Shown in pieces: positions 17,869 through 35,138 of a DNA stretch of 64,000 nt (its first letter is position 1; every line of letters begins with the position of its first letter). The translations under genes and the position numbers were made by a program. This DNA is from Brachybacterium sp. UMB0905 (GTDB taxonomy: Bacteria > Actinomycetota > Actinomycetes > Actinomycetales > Dermabacteraceae): NCBI RefSeq assembly GCF_002871795.1, contig NZ_PNHL01000003.1:85392-149391 (forward strand). Direction: 5' to 3'. Below the pieces are notes generated by a model. It was given only the letters and a program-made list of their open reading frames with translations, had not been told where the DNA came from and made no database searches.

Positions 17869-19329
17869 TCAGGCGACGTCAAACTTCTCGATGCCATCGT
17901 CCTCACGCACCCGATCCAGCACCTCCTGCGACCGGGAGCGGACCTCGGCAGCATCGATCTTGCCGCTGAGGAACTCGTTCCAGATCGGCTTGAAGTCCGG
18001 CCCCAGGCCGTACCAGTCGGTGAAGTTCCAGGTGTAGATGTTGTCCCCGGCGTCCTGGATCATCGAGTTCACCGAGGCCAGTGCCGTGGAGCCGAAGGCG
18101 TCCTCGGGCACGGAGTCCTTGACGATCGTGAGGGAGCTGGTGAGCTCGGCGAAGTTCTGCGCCTGCTCCTTGGAGAGCATGATGCGCAGGAACTCCAGGC
18201 CACCGGCGCCGTTCGCGGCGTCGGCGGGCACCTGGAAGGGCTCGCCCGCGGTGCCGCGGATGGCCTCAGCCGGGAAGGAGGAGTCCGAGCCGAGCTGCGG
18301 ATCGGGGCATCCGGTCATCTCGTAGTCATCGGGCGTGACGCCCTTCTGCTCGTTCTCGATCCACGAGCCGGAGGGATACATGACCGCCTTGCCGGTGACC
18401 CACTGGGCCTGGGCCTCGGTGTGCTTGATACCCGCGCCGCCGGAGAGGAAGAAGTCCGCCTTCACGGCGTCCTCGATGGCGTCGAAGGCCTGCACCACCG
18501 CGTCCTGCTCGTAGGCGCCGGCGTCGAGCTTGTCGAGGTTCTTGGCGACGTCGATGCCGCCCTGCTTGACGGCCATACCGAGCGCGAGCGTGTGGTAGTA
18601 GTCCGCCGCGTTCTGGCCACCGAAGGCGAACAGGCTGATGCCCTCGCTCTTGGCCTGCTCGCCGATGGTCATGACGTCATCCCAGGTTACCGGCGCATCC
18701 CAGCCCATGTCGTTGAACTGCTTGGCGGAGTACCACAGCGCGAAGACCGTGTACACGTAGTTCAGCGAGTAGAGCTTGCCGGAATAGGTGCCCGGATCCA
18801 GCGAGCCCGGCAGCAGGGAATCGCCGACGGTGCCGCCGTCCAGGGACGGCGCTTCGATGAGGGCATCGAGCGTGGAGAGCTGCCCCTCGGAGATCAGGGC
18901 GGAGGAGTTCATGGCCTGCGCGCCGGAGTTGTCGAACAGGTCCGGCGGGTTGCCACCGACGAAGCGGGGCTGCAGCTCCGGCTGGATGTCCACGGTCGAG
19001 TTGACCTGCACATCGGCCTCGGGGTACATCTCCTTGTACTTCTTGCCGGCGTCCTTGCCGTACTGGTCGCCGAAGCCGCCATTGAAGATGACCACTTCCA
19101 GCGGCGCGGAGCCGTCGACGCCGAAGGGGTTGTCCTCGGAGACCTCGCCGCCGCCCTCGGAAACGCCGCCGCCTCCCTCGGAATCCTTACCGCCGCCGCC
19201 GGCGGCACAGGCGGCTAGGGCGCTGGCGCCTGCACCGGCCCCGGCGAGCGCGAGGAAGCGCCGGCGGGACGCTGCGAGGCGATCCAGCGGGGTCAGGGGC
19301 ATGGTGGTGTCGTCCTGCTCAGTGCCCAT
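17869..19329 (-). CDS. ngcE: N-acetylglucosamine/diacetylchitobiose-binding lipoprotein
   Basis: A 486-residue extracytoplasmic binding protein. The N-terminus has a twin-arginine motif (SRRRFLAL) followed by a lipobox ending AAC, so it is probably a Tat-exported lipoprotein. A Gly/Ser/Glu-rich linker follows. The blocks DNPFG...PLEVVIF-GGFGDQY, LQPRFVGGNPPD, DNSGAQAM and LYSLNYVYTVFALWYS match my memory of Streptomyces NgcE closely. I chose the ATG at 19327-19329 because AGAGG lies five bases upstream; an ATG five codons earlier has no such site. It is the first gene of ngcEFG. Confidence 0.88.
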   Translation of the reverse strand: MGTEQDDTTMPLTPLDRLAASRRRFLALAGAGAGASALAACAAGGGGKDSEGGGGVSEGGGEVSEDNPFGVDGSAPLEVVIFNGGFGDQYGKDAGKKYKEMYPEADVQVNSTVDIQPELQPRFVGGNPPDLFDNSGAQAMNSSALISEGQLSTLDALIEAPSLDGGTVGDSLLPGSLDPGTYSGKLYSLNYVYTVFALWYSAKQFNDMGWDAPVTWDDVMTIGEQAKSEGISLFAFGGQNAADYYHTLALGMAVKQGGIDVAKNLDKLDAGAYEQDAVVQAFDAIEDAVKADFFLSGGAGIKHTEAQAQWVTGKAVMYPSGSWIENEQKGVTPDDYEMTGCPDPQLGSDSSFPAEAIRGTAGEPFQVPADAANGAGGLEFLRIMLSKEQAQNFAELTSSLTIVKDSVPEDAFGSTALASVNSMIQDAGDNIYTWNFTDWYGLGPDFKPIWNEFLSGKIDAAEVRSRSQEVLDRVREDDGIEKFDVA

Positions 19330-19467
19330 CAGAACCTCTTTCATCGTTGAAAGGGACCCGAGCGCGGGGCGCCCCGGTCAGCTGTCGGAGACACTGTACG
19401 CCGGACAGGTGCCCGGAACTGCGCAGGTCCGTCTCAGCCGTGTCACGATCGCGCACTCTTCTGCGCT

Positions 19468-19479
19468 CGGACCAGACCG
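19468..19479 (-). promoter_or_regulatory. DasR-like operator candidate upstream of ngcE
   Basis: The minus strand reads CGGTCTGGTCCG, which shares 8 of the 10 central bases with the DasR dre core GGTCTAGACC. It lies about 140 bp upstream of the ngcE start. DasR controls ngcEFG in Streptomyces, which makes the position sensible. The match is short and could be chance. A TACAGT hexamer between this site and ngcE could be a -10, but I see no good -35. Confidence 0.3.
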
Positions 19480-19616
19480 CGAGCGGGCCGCACAGTCCCC
19501 TCATCGCCAGCAGGCCCCGGGCTGCGCTGGTGTCGGGTTCTGGCGCACAATAGTCCGTGTTCTGCGCGTGGGAACAGGGGTTCGGCTGCTTTCCAGTCAG
19601 GGGCAGCGGCCTCCGA

Positions 19617-19622
19617 TACCGT
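19617..19622 (+). promoter_or_regulatory. -10 element of a probable leaderless gene
   Basis: TACCGT ends seven bases before the ATG at 19630, which has no Shine-Dalgarno. This fits leaderless transcription. It also rules out the in-frame GTG at 19621, which lies inside the -10. Confidence 0.5.
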
Positions 19623-19629
19623 GAGTCCC

Positions 19630-20346
19630 ATGAGCCAGACACCGCGTTCCTCCCCGGCAGCCGCCTCGCCGCTGACCGCTCGGCTGTACGACCTCGAATA
19701 TCCGCGCTCCCTCGGCGTGTACAACACCTATGAGGAGGTGCAGTCGGTCGTGGACACCCTGGCGGACAACCAGTTCCCCGTGCAGTCTACGCTCATCGTC
19801 GGCACCGACCTGAAGCTCATGGAGCGGGTGACCGGACGCAAGACCTGGGGGCGGGTGATCGGCCAGGGTGTGCTGTCGGGTCTATGGATGGGGCTGTTCC
19901 TGGGCCTGCTGCTGATGCTGCTGAACCCCGGCACGTTCCTGCCGCTGATCTCCAGCATGATCATGGGCGTCATCTTCTTCACCCTGTGGCAGGTGGTGGC
20001 CTATGCCCTCACCCGCGGGCAACGCGACTTCACCTCGATGACCGCGACGATCCCCATGCAGTACGAGCTGCTGGTGGAGCACAAGCACGCCGAGCAGGCC
20101 CGGCAGCTCCTGGCCTCGACCGGCGCGTCTCCGGTGCCGCCGCAGATGCCCGCCCCGGCACCGACCCCGACGGATCGCCCGGCTCGCCCGAGCTACGGCC
20201 TGCCCGCTGAGCAGTCCCCGCAGCAGCCGCAGCAGCCGTCTCACCCGCAGCAGTCGCCGCAGCCGCAGCAGCAGTCGCGGTCTCAGCAGTCTCAGGCCCC
20301 GTCGGCCCCCGAGCAGCGCGCACCGCAGCCGCCCCACGAGAGCTGA
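19630..20346 (+). CDS. General-stress-protein-17M-like membrane protein with Gln/Pro tail
   Basis: A 238-residue protein. Residues of about 22-75 match the GSP17M-like fold (SLGVYNTYEEVQSVVDTLAD, then STLIVGTDLKLMERVTGR). Two hydrophobic helices follow (VLSGLWMGLFLGLLLMLL and FLPLISSMIMGVIFFTLWQV). The last 80 residues are a Gln/Pro/Ser low-complexity tail, probably cytoplasmic and disordered. Many actinobacteria carry one such protein of about 170 residues, without this long tail. Role is not established; stress or envelope function is a guess from the family name. Confidence 0.75.
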   Translation: MSQTPRSSPAAASPLTARLYDLEYPRSLGVYNTYEEVQSVVDTLADNQFPVQSTLIVGTDLKLMERVTGRKTWGRVIGQGVLSGLWMGLFLGLLLMLLNPGTFLPLISSMIMGVIFFTLWQVVAYALTRGQRDFTSMTATIPMQYELLVEHKHAEQARQLLASTGASPVPPQMPAPAPTPTDRPARPSYGLPAEQSPQQPQQPSHPQQSPQPQQQSRSQQSQAPSAPEQRAPQPPHES

Positions 20347-20484
20347 CGCCTCCGCCGAGCTGCCCTCGCTCCGCTGTCGACTGAGCCCGCCCCGCACTCG
20401 GCACCTCTGAGGTCGGCATCCCTGACCTCGGGCGCATACGCGCTTGCGGCGTCGCTGCGCCAACGGCCCGGGCTGAACATGCGA

Positions 20485-20520
20485 AAGGGCCCCGATCCGG
20501 TCTCCCGGATCGGGGCCCTT
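20485..20520. terminator. Bidirectional terminator between the GSP17M-like gene and tuf
   Basis: Arms 20485-20500 and 20505-20520 pair perfectly over 16 bp around a TCTC loop, and the outer pairs are A-T (AAGGGCCCC...GGGGCCCTT). It lies between two convergent genes and can serve both. It is one of the strongest hairpins in the window. Confidence 0.85.
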
Positions 20521-20575
20521 CGGCTCAGCGGACGCTGAGCGGTTGCCTCACGGCAGCGGGGTCACCCCCGCCAGG

Positions 20576-21763
20576 TCACTTGATGACCTTGGTGACGCGG
20601 CCGGAGCCCACGGTGCGGCCACCCTCACGGATGGCGAAGCCGAGGCCCTCCTCCATGGCGATCGGCTGGATGAGCTCGACCGTCATCTCGGTGTTGTCGC
20701 CGGGCATGACCATCTCGGTGCCCTCGGGCAGCGTGATGACGCCGGTGACGTCGGTGGTCCGGAAGTAGAACTGCGGACGGTAGTTCGAGTAGAAGGGGTT
20801 GTGGCGGCCACCCTCGTCCTTGGAGAGGATGTACACCTGCGCCTCGAACTCGGTGTGCGGGGTGATGGTGCCGGGCTTCACGACGACCTGGCCGCGCTCG
20901 ACGTCCTCACGCTTGGTGCCGCGCAGCAGCAGGCCGCAGTTCTCGCCGGCCCACGCCTCGTCCATCTGCTTGTGGAACATCTCGATGCCGGTGACGGTGG
21001 TCTTCTGCGGAGCGCGCAGACCGACGATCTCGACCTCGGAGTTGATGGCGAGCTTGCCGCGGTCCACCTTGCCGGTGACCACGGTGCCGCGGCCCTGAAT
21101 GGTGAACACGTCCTCGATCGGCATGAGGAAGGGCTTGTCCATGTCGCGCTCCGGGTCCGGGATGAACTCATCCACGGCCTCCATGAGCTCCTCAACGGAC
21201 TTGACCCACTTCTCGTCGCCCTCGAGGGCCTTGAGCGCGGAGACCTTGATGACCGGCGCGTCCTCGTCGAACTCCTGGGAGCCCAGCAGCTCGCGAACCT
21301 CCATCTCGACGAGCTCGAGGATCTCCTCGTCATCGACCATGTCGGACTTGTTGAGGGCGACCAGCAGCGCCGGCACGCCCACCTGGCGGGCCAGGAGCAC
21401 GTGCTCACGGGTCTGCGCCATGGGGCCGTCGGTGGCGGCGACCACGAGGATCGCGCCGTCCATCTGGGCCGCACCGGTGATCATGTTCTTCACGTAGTCG
21501 GCGTGGCCGGGGGCGTCGACGTGCGCGTAGTGACGCTTGTCGGTCTCGTACTCGATGTGCGAGACGTTGATCGTGATGCCGCGCTGCTTCTCCTCGGGCG
21601 CGTTGTCGATCGTGTCGAAGTCGCGCTTCTCGTTGAGGTCCGGGAACTTGTCGTACAGAACCTTCGAGATCGCGGCGCTCAGCGTGGTCTTGCCGTGGTC
21701 GACGTGACCGATGGTGCCGATGTTGACGTGCGGCTTGGTCCGCTCGAACTTGGCCTTCGCCAT
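20576..21763 (-). CDS. tuf: Elongation factor Tu
   Basis: A 395-residue GTPase that brings aminoacyl-tRNA to the ribosome. The G1 motif GHVDHGKTT is at residues 19-27, followed by [17 protein letters not shown] (switch I), [12 protein letters not shown] (switch II) and the NKSDM specificity motif. An AGGAGG sequence sits upstream of the ATG. It is the last gene of the str operon. The 145-bp gap to fusA contains an imperfect GC-rich hairpin (21859-21894) that could help separate the messages. Confidence 0.98.
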   Translation of the reverse strand: MAKAKFERTKPHVNIGTIGHVDHGKTTLSAAISKVLYDKFPDLNEKRDFDTIDNAPEEKQRGITINVSHIEYETDKRHYAHVDAPGHADYVKNMITGAAQMDGAILVVAATDGPMAQTREHVLLARQVGVPALLVALNKSDMVDDEEILELVEMEVRELLGSQEFDEDAPVIKVSALKALEGDEKWVKSVEELMEAVDEFIPDPERDMDKPFLMPIEDVFTIQGRGTVVTGKVDRGKLAINSEVEIVGLRAPQKTTVTGIEMFHKQMDEAWAGENCGLLLRGTKREDVERGQVVVKPGTITPHTEFEAQVYILSKDEGGRHNPFYSNYRPQFYFRTTDVTGVITLPEGTEMVMPGDNTEMTVELIQPIAMEEGLGFAIREGGRTVGSGRVTKVIK

Positions 21764-21908
21764 AGTGGTGTCCTCCTAGGACTTCTACTGGTGGTACTTC
21801 TGGATCGGGATCGGGCGGCGCCTGCTCAGGTGCCGGTCCGACGGGGTTCCGAGGGAAGCAGGTCCACAGGGTACCTCGTGGCACCTGGGACCTGCCGCCC
21901 CCGAGTCC

Positions 21909-24056
21909 TCACTCGCCCCGGGTCTTCGCGACGATCTCCTCGGCGATGGACGAGGGGACCTCCGCGTAGCTGTCGAACTGCATGGTGTACATCGCACGAC
22001 CCTGGGTCTTGGACCGCAGGTCGCCGACGTAGCCGAACATCTCCGACAGCGGGACGAGAGCACGGACGATCTTGACCCCGCTCGCGTCCTCCATCGACTG
22101 CACCTGCCCGCGACGCGAGTTCAGGTCGCCGATGACATCTCCCATGTACTCCTCCGGAGTACGGACCTCGACATCCATGAGCGGCTCGAGGAGGACCGGA
22201 TTGGCCTTCCGCAGAGCCTCCTTGGTGGCCATGGAGCCGGCGATCTTGAAGGCCATCTCCGAGGAGTCGACGTCGTGGTAGGCGCCGTCGATCAGGGAGG
22301 CCTTCACGTTCACGACCGGGTAGCCGGCCATGACGCCCGACTGCAGGGCGTCCTGGATGCCCGCGTCCACGCTCGGGATGTACTCGCGCGGGATGCGGCC
22401 GCCGGTGATGAGGTTCTCGAACTCGTAGAACACGCCATCCTCGGCGTCCTCCAGCGGGCCGAAGGTGATCTGGACCTTCGCGAACTGGCCGGAGCCACCG
22501 GTCTGCTTCTTGTGGGTGAAGTCGAACTTCTCCACCGTCCGCTTGATGGTCTCGCGGTAGGCGACCTGCGGCTTGCCGATGTTCGCCTCGACGTTGAACT
22601 CGCGGCGCATGCGGTCCACGAGGATGTCGAGGTGGAGCTCACCCATGCCGCGGATGACGGTCTGGCCTGTCTCCTCGTCCAGCTGCACCTGGAAGGTGGG
22701 GTCCTCCTTGGCGAGCTTCTGGATCGCCACGCCCAGCTTCTCCTGGTCACCCTTGGTCTTGGGCTCGATGGCCACGGAGATCACGGGCTCGGGGAAGCTC
22801 ATGGACTCCAGCTGAATGGGCTGGGTCGGATCGGTCAGGGTGTCACCGGTGGTGGTGTCCTTCAGGCCGATGAAAGCGTAGATGTGGCCCGCGAAGGCCT
22901 CCTCCACCGGGTTCTCCTTGTTGGAGTGCATCTGGAACAGCTTGCCCACGCGCTCCTTCTTGCCGGTGGTGGCGTTCAGGACCTGCTCGCCCTGCTTGAC
23001 CTGACCGGAGTAGACACGCACGTAGGTGAGGGAGCCGAAGAACGGGTGGCTGGCCACCTTGAAGGCCAGCGCCGAGAACGGCTCGTTCCAGTCCGCGGCG
23101 CGGGTGAGGGTGGCCTCCTCATCGCCCGGCTTGTGGCCCTCCATGTCCGGCACGTCCAGCGGCGACGGCAGGTAGTCGATGACGCCATCGAGCATGGGCT
23201 GGACGCCCTTGTTCTTGAAGGCGGAGCCGCAGAAGACGGGGTACGCCTCGGAGTTCACGGTGAGCTTGCGGATGCCGGCCTTGAGCTCCTCAATGGAGAG
23301 GTCACCCTCTTCGAGGTACTTGTCCATGAGCTCCTCGGAGCTCTCGGCCACATCCTCGACCAGCTTGGAGCGGTACTCATCGACGGTGTCCTGGAGCTCA
23401 GCAGGGATCGGGATCTCCCGCTGCCACTGCCCCAGCGCCGCATCGCCCTTCTTGGCGTTGATGACCGGCATGTCCTCCTCGAGGGTCTCCGGCCACTCGT
23501 AGGCCTTCATCTCCACGAGGTCCACCACGCCGCGGAAGTCGCTCTCCGCACCGATCGGCACCTGCATCACCAGCGGCTTGGCACCCAGGCGATCGACGAT
23601 GGTGCGCACGGTGAAGAAGAAGTCGGCACCCAGCTTGTCCATCTTGTTGACGAAGCAGATGCGGGGCACGTCGTACTTGTCGGCCTGCCGCCACACGGTC
23701 TCCGACTGGGGCTCCACGCCCTCCTTGCCGTCGAACACCGCGACCGCGCCGTCCAGGACACGCAGCGAACGCTCCACCTCGACGGTGAAGTCCACGTGGC
23801 CGGGAGTGTCGATGATGTTGATCTGGTTGTCGTGCCAGTAGCAGGTGGTCGCGGCGGACGTGATGGTGATGCCGCGCTCCTTCTCCTGCTCCATCCAGTC
23901 CATGGTGCCGGCACCGTCATGGGTTTCGCCCATCTTGTAGTTGACGCCGGTGTAGAAGAGGATGCGCTCGGTCGTAGTGGTCTTACCGGCATCGATGTGA
24001 GCCATGATGCCGATGTTGCGGACCTTCTTGAGGTCGCTGAGCACTTCAAGTGCCAC
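21909..24056 (-). CDS. fusA: Elongation factor G
   Basis: A 715-residue translocase GTPase. P-loop AHIDAGKT is at residues 19-26, with [15 protein letters not shown] and [11 protein letters not shown] further on. Domain IV begins near the [16 protein letters not shown] stretch and the protein ends [10 protein letters not shown]. The start is GTG at 24054-24056 with AAAGG upstream. Full length and canonical; the fusidic acid region shows nothing odd by eye. It follows rpsG by 87 bp containing a strong hairpin. Confidence 0.98.
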   Translation of the reverse strand: MALEVLSDLKKVRNIGIMAHIDAGKTTTTERILFYTGVNYKMGETHDGAGTMDWMEQEKERGITITSAATTCYWHDNQINIIDTPGHVDFTVEVERSLRVLDGAVAVFDGKEGVEPQSETVWRQADKYDVPRICFVNKMDKLGADFFFTVRTIVDRLGAKPLVMQVPIGAESDFRGVVDLVEMKAYEWPETLEEDMPVINAKKGDAALGQWQREIPIPAELQDTVDEYRSKLVEDVAESSEELMDKYLEEGDLSIEELKAGIRKLTVNSEAYPVFCGSAFKNKGVQPMLDGVIDYLPSPLDVPDMEGHKPGDEEATLTRAADWNEPFSALAFKVASHPFFGSLTYVRVYSGQVKQGEQVLNATTGKKERVGKLFQMHSNKENPVEEAFAGHIYAFIGLKDTTTGDTLTDPTQPIQLESMSFPEPVISVAIEPKTKGDQEKLGVAIQKLAKEDPTFQVQLDEETGQTVIRGMGELHLDILVDRMRREFNVEANIGKPQVAYRETIKRTVEKFDFTHKKQTGGSGQFAKVQITFGPLEDAEDGVFYEFENLITGGRIPREYIPSVDAGIQDALQSGVMAGYPVVNVKASLIDGAYHDVDSSEMAFKIAGSMATKEALRKANPVLLEPLMDVEVRTPEEYMGDVIGDLNSRRGQVQSMEDASGVKIVRALVPLSEMFGYVGDLRSKTQGRAMYTMQFDSYAEVPSSIAEEIVAKTRGE

Positions 24057-24104
24057 GGGCTTAAGCCTTTCTGGAGAACGGTGATCGAGCAGCCGGAGGG
24101 CGAT

Positions 24105-24138
24105 CGGTGGGGCCCGCTCCGTAGTGCGGGCCCCACCG
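24105..24138 (-). terminator. Hairpin between rpsG and fusA
   Basis: Arms 24105-24117 and 24126-24138 pair perfectly over 13 GC-rich base pairs around an eight-base loop. It lies inside the str operon. It may be a partial terminator or an RNA-processing site that sets the rpsL-rpsG to fusA-tuf ratio. No T-run follows. Confidence 0.55.
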
Positions 24139-24143
24139 TGTGC

Positions 24144-24614
24144 TCACCAGCGGTAGTGCGCGAAGGCTCGGTTGGACTCGGCCATCTTGTGCGTGTCCTC
24201 GCGGCGCTTGACAGCGGCGCCGAGGCCGTTGGAGGCGTCGAGGATTTCGTTCATCAGACGCTCGGTCATGGTGTGCTCGCGGCGGGCGCGGGCGTAGCCC
24301 ACCAGCCAGCGGAGCGCCAGCGTGGTCGCGCGACCGGGCTTGACCTCGATCGGCACCTGGTAGGTCGCACCGCCCACACGGCGAGAGCGGACCTCGAGCG
24401 AGGGACGGATGTTGTCCAGCGCCTTCTTGAGGGTCACGACCGGGTCCTGACCGTTCTTCGCCCGCGCGCCTTCCAGCGCGTCGTAGACGATGCCCTCGGC
24501 GACGGTCTTCTTGCCGTCCAGGAGGATCTTGTTGATGAGCTGCGTGACGATCGGCGAGCCGTAGACGGGATCGACGACCAGCTGGCGCTTGGGAGCGGGG
24601 CCCTTACGAGGCAT
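24144..24614 (-). CDS. rpsG: 30S ribosomal protein S7
   Basis: A 156-residue primary 16S-binding protein of the 30S head, near the E site. It starts [20 protein letters not shown] and includes the [20 protein letters not shown] block. It ends [13 protein letters not shown]. The start overlaps the rpsL stop by one base (TAATG). In E. coli S7 represses this operon translationally; no target structure was identified here. Confidence 0.97.
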   Translation of the reverse strand: MPRKGPAPKRQLVVDPVYGSPIVTQLINKILLDGKKTVAEGIVYDALEGARAKNGQDPVVTLKKALDNIRPSLEVRSRRVGGATYQVPIEVKPGRATTLALRWLVGYARARREHTMTERLMNEILDASNGLGAAVKRREDTHKMAESNRAFAHYRW

Positions 24615-24988
24615 TACTTCTTCTCCTTCTTCGCACCGTAGCGGGAGCGCGCCTGCTGGCGGCCCTTGACGGACTGGGTGTCGAGCGCGCCGCGCACGAT
24701 CTTGTAGCGCACGCCCGGGAGGTCCTTCACACGACCGCCGCGCACGAGCACGATGGAGTGCTCCTGGAGGTTGTGGCCCTCACCGGGGATGTAGGCGGTG
24801 ACCTCGATGCCGGTCGACAGCTTCACACGCGCGATCTTGCGCAGCGCGGAGTTCGGCTTCTTCGGGGTCTGGGTGTACACACGGGTGCAGACACCACGGC
24901 GCTGGGGCGAACCCTTGAGCGCCGGCGTCTTGGAGGCGGACGACCGGGCGTCCCGCCCCTTGCGCACCAGCTGCTGAATAGTCGGCAC
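24614..24988 (-). CDS. rpsL: 30S ribosomal protein S12
   Basis: A 124-residue decoding-centre protein. It starts with GTG (24986-24988), [13 protein letters not shown], the common actinobacterial start; a longer frame begins at 25012 without support. The [11 protein letters not shown] loop and the [27 protein letters not shown] loop look wild type, so no streptomycin-resistance change is visible. It is the first gene of the str operon, after a leader of about 325 nt. Confidence 0.97.
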   Translation of the reverse strand: MPTIQQLVRKGRDARSSASKTPALKGSPQRRGVCTRVYTQTPKKPNSALRKIARVKLSTGIEVTAYIPGEGHNLQEHSIVLVRGGRVKDLPGVRYKIVRGALDTQSVKGRQQARSRYGAKKEKK

Positions 24989-25320
24989 TGATTCTCTTCC
25001 TCGTCGGCCCACGATGCTGTTCGCACCGGGGGATCACCTTCTTCGACCGCGGTTGCGGCCGGCGACCCGTCTCGCCGCTCCCGGACCCGGGAGCTTCTGC
25101 GGGACGACCCGCCCGTCAGACGATGGCGCCTGCCGGGCGTCCGCAGGACCGTGATCGGCGCCCGGGGGCGGGGGCCGGGTCCGGCCTGCCGCCCGTATTC
25201 GGGCACACCGCGAGGATCCGCTCCTCGCGGGGGACCCCCTCGACCGCGCCCAGGGATGAACCTGGCGGGCGGACGATGGGTCCCGGGTCACGACCAGAGG
25301 GCACTCCGGACGCAACGTTC

Positions 25321-25350
25321 AGTCTAGTGAGACGCTCTCGACGGGGTCAA
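25321..25350 (-). promoter_or_regulatory. Promoter of the str operon
   Basis: On the minus strand TTGACC (25345-25350) and TAGACT (25321-25326) are 18 bp apart, a near-consensus pair. The start would be near 25314, giving a leader of about 325 nt before rpsL. The leader holds a perfect 9-bp hairpin (25208-25216 with 25222-25230) and no ORF that I can support. Confidence 0.75.
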
Positions 25351-25405
25351 AGCTTCTGTGGGCATCCGACGCAGATCACACGCTCGCGTCCGGCGGGCCG
25401 GACAG

Positions 25406-25497
25406 CGCCCCTCCCCGACATACATCCCTCTCCCGCCATGCACCCCTCCCCCGACATGCGACGAGCGCGCCGCGGATTGCGACGCGCTCGTGGCGTG
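25406..25497. repeat. CCCCTCCCC triplet repeat followed by a hairpin
   Basis: Three 17-18 bp units begin at 25406, 25423 and 25441 (for example CACCCCTCCCCCGACATG). A hairpin with a perfect 9-bp stem follows (ACGAGCGCG 25461-25469 with CGCGCTCGT 25483-25491), and then GGCGTGG. The layout, a pyrimidine tract ending CGACA, a hairpin and GGCGTGG, is shared with the elements at 8779 and 9503. The minus strand is G-rich. It lies just beyond the rpf stop and may also act as its terminator. Confidence 0.55.
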
Positions 25498-25515
25498 GTG
25501 AGGTGTGAGGTCCGC

Positions 25516-26934
<1,419 letters not shown>

Positions 26935-26980
26935 TTACCGTCCGCTGACCGTCGATGCCGCACAGCTCACGCCGGGCGCC

Positions 26981-27043
26981 GGTCAGGCCACGCTGCGTGG
27001 CGGTCAGGTCACGCTGTACGGCGCTCACAGCGCGCTGCGCGGC
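26981..27043. repeat. Three imperfect 21-bp tandem repeats
   Basis: Units at 26981, 27002 and 27023 follow GGTCAGGYCACGCTGYRYGGC, the third being more degenerate. They lie in the non-coding gap 26713-27236 upstream of rpf. In that gap the minus strand also has TTGACC (26914-26919) with a poor -10 18 bp on, so no firm rpf promoter can be named. I see no gene in this gap. Confidence 0.55.
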
Positions 27044-27168
27044 GGTCCGGGGCGGCACGCGCCGTCGGGACAGGGCGCTGCGATGCGCAGCAGCGGCCCG
27101 TCGGAACACGGCAACAGCCCACAGGAACACGACAGCGGCCCGCCGGACCCAGAGGGCGGCAGAAACGA

Positions 27169-27205
27169 CACGGGCGGCCCCACCAAAGCGGTGGGACCGC
27201 CCGTG
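27169..27205 (-). terminator. Terminator-like hairpin after rpoC
   Basis: Arms 27169-27184 and 27190-27205 pair over 16 bp with one mismatch around an AAAGC loop. It begins about 30 bp beyond the rpoC stop and closes the rpoBC transcription unit before rpf. Confidence 0.75.
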
Positions 27206-27236
27206 CGCGGTCAGCGGGCGCCGCAGCGCCGCTGGA

Positions 27237-31127
<3,891 letters not shown>

Positions 31128-31229
31128 AGGTGTCCTTCTCTCGATCGGAAGTCATGAGGGTCTGAGGGAACAGGGGTCGTGGGGTCGGGACCGTCGGCGC
31201 GCGGTGGTGGGCCGACGGTCCACCGTCCC

Positions 31230-34718
<3,489 letters not shown>

Positions 34719-34870
34719 GGGGGGTCCTTCCACAGGCCGATGACGGAATCCCAGGCGCGGCGAGAGCCCGTCGGGACGGTGGAGCAGGATCTGCGGTCGA
34801 GCAGGTCCGAGGACCGGCCACGACGTACGGAGCAGCAGAACCGACGGGCGGACGCACAGCGCAAGGACCG

Positions 34871-34899
34871 ACGATACACAAGATCGCGGATGGACACAA
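34871..34899 (-). promoter_or_regulatory. Candidate promoter of rpoBC
   Basis: On the minus strand TTGTGT (34894-34899) and TATCGT (34871-34876) are 17 bp apart. The start would be near 34864, about 145 nt before rpoB. A promoter here is expected from the terminator-like hairpin on the protease side. The rest of 34719-35063 holds nothing else I can support. Confidence 0.5.
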
Positions 34900-35063
34900 G
34901 GGTCGCCGCAGCGACAGTTCCATCCGCGTCGACCGCTATATGTCTGGCGCGGGGCTGTGCAGGGAGCCTCCCCGCTCTCACCGGCGGCTGAGGCCTGACC
35001 GGAGGGGGTCGGAGGAGCTCCGTACGGGGAAAATCATGACCCCATTCACGCTGGGCGTCAAGC

Positions 35064-35101
35064 AGGCGCGCGGACGTCGAGGGGTCGACGTCCGCGCGCC
35101 T
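35064..35101 (-). terminator. Terminator-like hairpin after the subtilase gene
   Basis: Arms 35064-35080 and 35085-35101 pair perfectly over 17 bp around a GGGG loop. It begins 38 bp beyond the protease stop. It is the longest perfect stem that I found in the window. Confidence 0.8.
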
Positions 35102-35138
35102 GCGGTCAGCTGCGGTGCCTCAGCGGGCTCCGCCCGGA

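Noticed and set aside
19621..19629. GTG start for the stress-like gene
   Set aside because: It falls inside the likely -10 element; the ATG at 19630 fits a leaderless start.
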